DNA of 64,000 bases from JAYFNU01 sp034933305 (GTDB lineage Bacteria; Bacillota; Clostridia; Oscillospirales; Ruminococcaceae): assembly GCA_034933305.1 (NCBI GenBank), contig JAYFNU010000010.1, forward strand, positions 1-64,000, read 5' to 3'. Positions 61,904 through 64,000 of this stretch are shown piece after piece. The notes beneath the pieces are model-generated. The model worked only from the letters and a program-made list of their open reading frames with translations. It ran no database searches and was not told where the DNA came from. Every line of letters starts with the position of its first letter. Position 1 is the first letter of the stretch. Made by a program: the position numbers and the translations under genes.

Positions 61904-62446
61904 ATGATGGATAAAGTGATCATAGCAGGACAGGGCGGACAGGGCGCGCTGCGCATCGGGCAGATGCTGGCCTATGCCGCCATCAACGAGGGAAAAGAGG
62001 CCACGTGGCTTCCCTCCTACGGCGCCGAGATGCGGGGCGGCACGGCGAACTGCGGCGTGACGATCTCCGACCGGTGCATCGCGTCTCCCACGATCATGAA
62101 GCCGGACAGCTGCATCGTCATGAACAAGCCGTCGCTGCTCAAATTCGAGAAGTGGGTCGTGCCGGCCGGCTCGCTGTTCATCAACGCCTCGATGGTGAGC
62201 GAGAAGGCCTCCCGCGGCGACATCCGGATCTTCTACATCCCCGCGGACGCCATCGCCGAGGAGGAGGGAAACCCCCGCGGCGCGAACATGGTGATGCTCG
62301 GCGCCTATCTCGCCGCCGTGAAGAGCGTCCTGCCGGCGTCGATCTTCGAGATCATCGACCACAGCTTCACCGGCGACAAGGCGAAATATGCCGACGCGAA
62401 CAAGCGGCTCGTCCGGCGCGGCATGGATTTTATCGAGCGGCAGTAA
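61904..62446 (+). CDS. 2-oxoacid:ferredoxin oxidoreductase gamma subunit
   Basis: A 180-aa gamma subunit: MDKVIIAGQGGQGALRIGQMLAYAAINEGKEATWLPSYGAEMRGGTANCGVTIS, typical of VorC/KorC. It completes the four-subunit enzyme with delta, alpha and beta genes upstream. buk follows at 32 bp. Confidence 0.93.
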   Translation: MMDKVIIAGQGGQGALRIGQMLAYAAINEGKEATWLPSYGAEMRGGTANCGVTISDRCIASPTIMKPDSCIVMNKPSLLKFEKWVVPAGSLFINASMVSEKASRGDIRIFYIPADAIAEEEGNPRGANMVMLGAYLAAVKSVLPASIFEIIDHSFTGDKAKYADANKRLVRRGMDFIERQ

Positions 62447-62478
62447 ACCCCATCTTATCATGCGGAAGGCGGTCTCCA

Positions 62479-63549
62479 ATGGACAGGATTTTCAGGATGT
62501 TCGTCATCAACCCGGGCTCGACCTCCACCCGGGTCGCCTATTACGAGAACGAGAAGGAGGTCTGCGGGACCAAGTTTTCCCACCCGTCGGAAGTCACCGG
62601 CAAGTATGCGACCATCAACGACCAGCTCGACATGCGGCGCGAAATGGTGGAGGAGTACATCCGGCAGGCGGGCATCACCGCGCTCGACGTGATCATCTCC
62701 CGCGGCGGCGGCGGGCGGCCCCTGCGCAGCGGCGGCTATCAGATCACGCCGCTCATGGTCGAGGAATGCCGGAACGCCGCGTGGCCGCACGCCTCCAACC
62801 TCGGGGTGATGATCGCGATCCACCTCATGCGCGAATTCAACGCGCCCGGCTACATCTACGACTCCCCGCTTTCGGACGACTTCTGCGAATTCGCGAAGAT
62901 CTCCGGCCTGCCGGAGTTCCCGTCGCTGCGCGGGGCGGGGCATCCGCTGAACGAAAAGGCCGCCGCGCGCAGGGTCGCCGAGGAAAAGCTGGGCGGCCGG
63001 TATCAGGACTTCAATTTCGTCGTCTGCCATCTCGGCGGCGGCATCACCGTCTGCGCGCACGAAAAAGGGAAGATCATCGACAGCATGATCAACGCCTTCT
63101 CCCCCGAGCGCTCGGGGGCGCTGCCCATGATCGCCTTTACGAAGGCCTGTTTTTCGGGAAAGTGGACGTTCGACCAGCTGTTCAGAAAGCAGATGGGGCA
63201 GGGCGGCCTCAAGGCATATCTCGGCACCAACGACGTGCGCGAGGTCGACCGCCGCATCGACGCGGGCGACGCCGAGGCGGCGTTCTATCTGGAGGCCATG
63301 GCCTATCAGGTAGCAAAGGACATCGGCTCGATCGCGACGGTGCTCAAGGGCAGGGTCGACAGGGTCGTGCTGACCGGGGAGATCGCCTATTGCAGGCGGT
63401 TCGTCGACTGGATCACCGAGCGGGTCGACTTTATCGCGCCCGTCGAGGTCGTCCCCGGCGCGGTGGAGATGGAAGCGCTCGTCGCGGGCGTTCTGCGCAT
63501 CCTGCGCGGCGAGGAGAGCGCGCGCGACTACGACACGGAACAGGCATAG
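62479..63549 (+). CDS. buk: Butyrate kinase
   Basis: A 356-aa acetokinase-family enzyme making ATP from butyryl (or branched-chain acyl) phosphate: FVINPGSTSTRVAYYENEKEV, ISRGGGGRPLRSGGYQI, VVCHLGGGITVCAHEKGKIIDSMINAFSPERSGALP and VLTGEIAYCRRFVDWI. The length fits Buk, not acetate kinase. Next to a branched-chain-type 2-oxoacid oxidoreductase it probably ends fermentative breakdown of Val/Leu/Ile-derived acids. Confidence 0.95.
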   Translation: MDRIFRMFVINPGSTSTRVAYYENEKEVCGTKFSHPSEVTGKYATINDQLDMRREMVEEYIRQAGITALDVIISRGGGGRPLRSGGYQITPLMVEECRNAAWPHASNLGVMIAIHLMREFNAPGYIYDSPLSDDFCEFAKISGLPEFPSLRGAGHPLNEKAAARRVAEEKLGGRYQDFNFVVCHLGGGITVCAHEKGKIIDSMINAFSPERSGALPMIAFTKACFSGKWTFDQLFRKQMGQGGLKAYLGTNDVREVDRRIDAGDAEAAFYLEAMAYQVAKDIGSIATVLKGRVDRVVLTGEIAYCRRFVDWITERVDFIAPVEVVPGAVEMEALVAGVLRILRGEESARDYDTEQA

Positions 63550-63562
63550 AAAGAGGTAAAAC

Positions 63563-64000
63563 ATGGAACGAACGGCGATCATCATGATTTCCAACCGGCA
63601 CATCCACCTCACGCGGGAGGCCGTCGATGTGCTTTTCGGAAAGGGCTACGAGCTCACGGTCAAGAAGGAGCTCGGCTACCCCATCTTCGCGGCCAACGAG
63701 ACGGTCACGCTCGTCGGGCCCAAGGGCAGCATCGCGGGCGTGCGCGTGCTCGGCCCGCTGCGCCCCTATAACCAGGCGGAGATCCTGCGGGCGGACTGCT
63801 TCGTGCTGGGGATCCGGGCCCCCGTGGCGATCTCGGGCACGCCGGACATCGCCCCCGTCCGGGTCGTCGGCCCGGCGGGCGCGCTCGATCTCGAGCACGG
63901 CGCCGTCGTCGCGAAGCGGCATCTGCACATCTCCGCGGAAAACGCCGAAAAATACGGCCTGCGGGCCGGACAGATCGTCCGCGTGCGCATCGGCGGGGAG
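63563..64000 (+). CDS. PduL-type phosphate acyltransferase (partial at window end)
   Basis: The first 146 codons of a PduL-family phosphotransacylase; the end lies outside the window. The zinc-site motifs are SNRHIHLTREAVDVLF and KRHLHISAENAEKYGL. PduL converts acyl-CoA and phosphate to acyl phosphate. It takes the place usually held by ptb next to buk. AGAGGTAAAAC precedes ATG 63563. Confidence 0.9.
   Translation, partial: MERTAIIMISNRHIHLTREAVDVLFGKGYELTVKKELGYPIFAANETVTLVGPKGSIAGVRVLGPLRPYNQAEILRADCFVLGIRAPVAISGTPDIAPVRVVGPAGALDLEHGAVVAKRHLHISAENAEKYGLRAGQIVRVRIGGE

Overview
This window is chromosomal DNA from a GC-rich, anaerobic, low-oxygen-lifestyle Firmicute, most likely a gut Clostridia of the Oscillospirales/Ruminococcaceae type. 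That placement is inferred from the origin gene order (gyrA, gyrB, remB-like, recF, S4/yaaA-like, dnaN, dnaA | rpmH, rnpA, yidD, yidC, jag, mnmE), the 2-oxoacid:ferredoxin oxidoreductase plus butyrate kinase operon, and codon use strongly biased to G/C. No rRNA is present.

Region 1 (1-17.3 kb) is the replication origin. Genes left of about 9.65 kb run leftward and those to the right run mostly rightward, diverging from an AT-rich dnaA-rpmH spacer. dnaA has a clean TTGAAA-17-TATAAT promoter and rpmH has TTGACA/TATACT. The far left carries three adjacent palindromes and a 41-bp tandem repeat. After mnmE come galE and an HtrA-type protease, both on the minus strand.

Region 2 (17.4-21.8 kb) holds ordinary metabolic genes: a DUF2804 protein, an M20 peptidase, a GNAT acetyltransferase and an iron-type alcohol dehydrogenase.

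Region 3 (21,921-43,021) is a 21-kb integrative mobilizable element inserted in the anticodon loop of a tRNA-Ser(CGA) gene. The host gene is split: its 5' half, with promoter, is at 21,890-21,931 and its 3' half at 43,011-43,070. The two share an 11-bp core and join to give a perfectly folding tRNA. Just inside the left end the element carries a second, complete tRNA-Ser(CGA) with a different but self-complementary acceptor stem, in the same orientation and downstream of the host promoter, so it may replace the one destroyed. The element has a tyrosine integrase, two excisionase-like/HTH proteins, a sigma-region-4-like regulator, a MobV relaxase with a recognisable oriT, and a defence cargo: an Mrr-like type IV nuclease, an extended type III restriction-modification operon (PLD-helicase, DUF4391, membrane protein, Mod, unknown protein, Res), an FRG-domain protein and a DUF4143 ATPase. 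Several cargo pieces, including the central part of Mod, are AT-rich.

Region 4 (43.2-59.0 kb) is a macro-domain gene followed by a large putative catabolic locus: two unusual PfkB-like proteins (Asn in place of the catalytic Asp), two SIS-domain proteins alternating with two YjbQ proteins, a TrpF-like barrel lacking the catalytic Cys, a canonical PfkB kinase, an EamA transporter, a nucleoside hydrolase, a BMP-type lipoprotein with its ABC ATPase and two permeases, and an IclR regulator. Kinase plus SIS protein recalls the FrlD/FrlB logic of Amadori-product breakdown, and the importer plus hydrolase points to a nucleoside-like substrate. The actual substrate is unknown. This is the best candidate for an undescribed pathway.

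Region 5 (59.2-64.0 kb) is an operon for oxidative decarboxylation of (branched-chain) 2-oxoacids to acyl-CoA by a four-subunit ferredoxin oxidoreductase, then to acyl phosphate by a PduL-type phosphotransacylase (cut by the window end) and to acid plus ATP by butyrate kinase.
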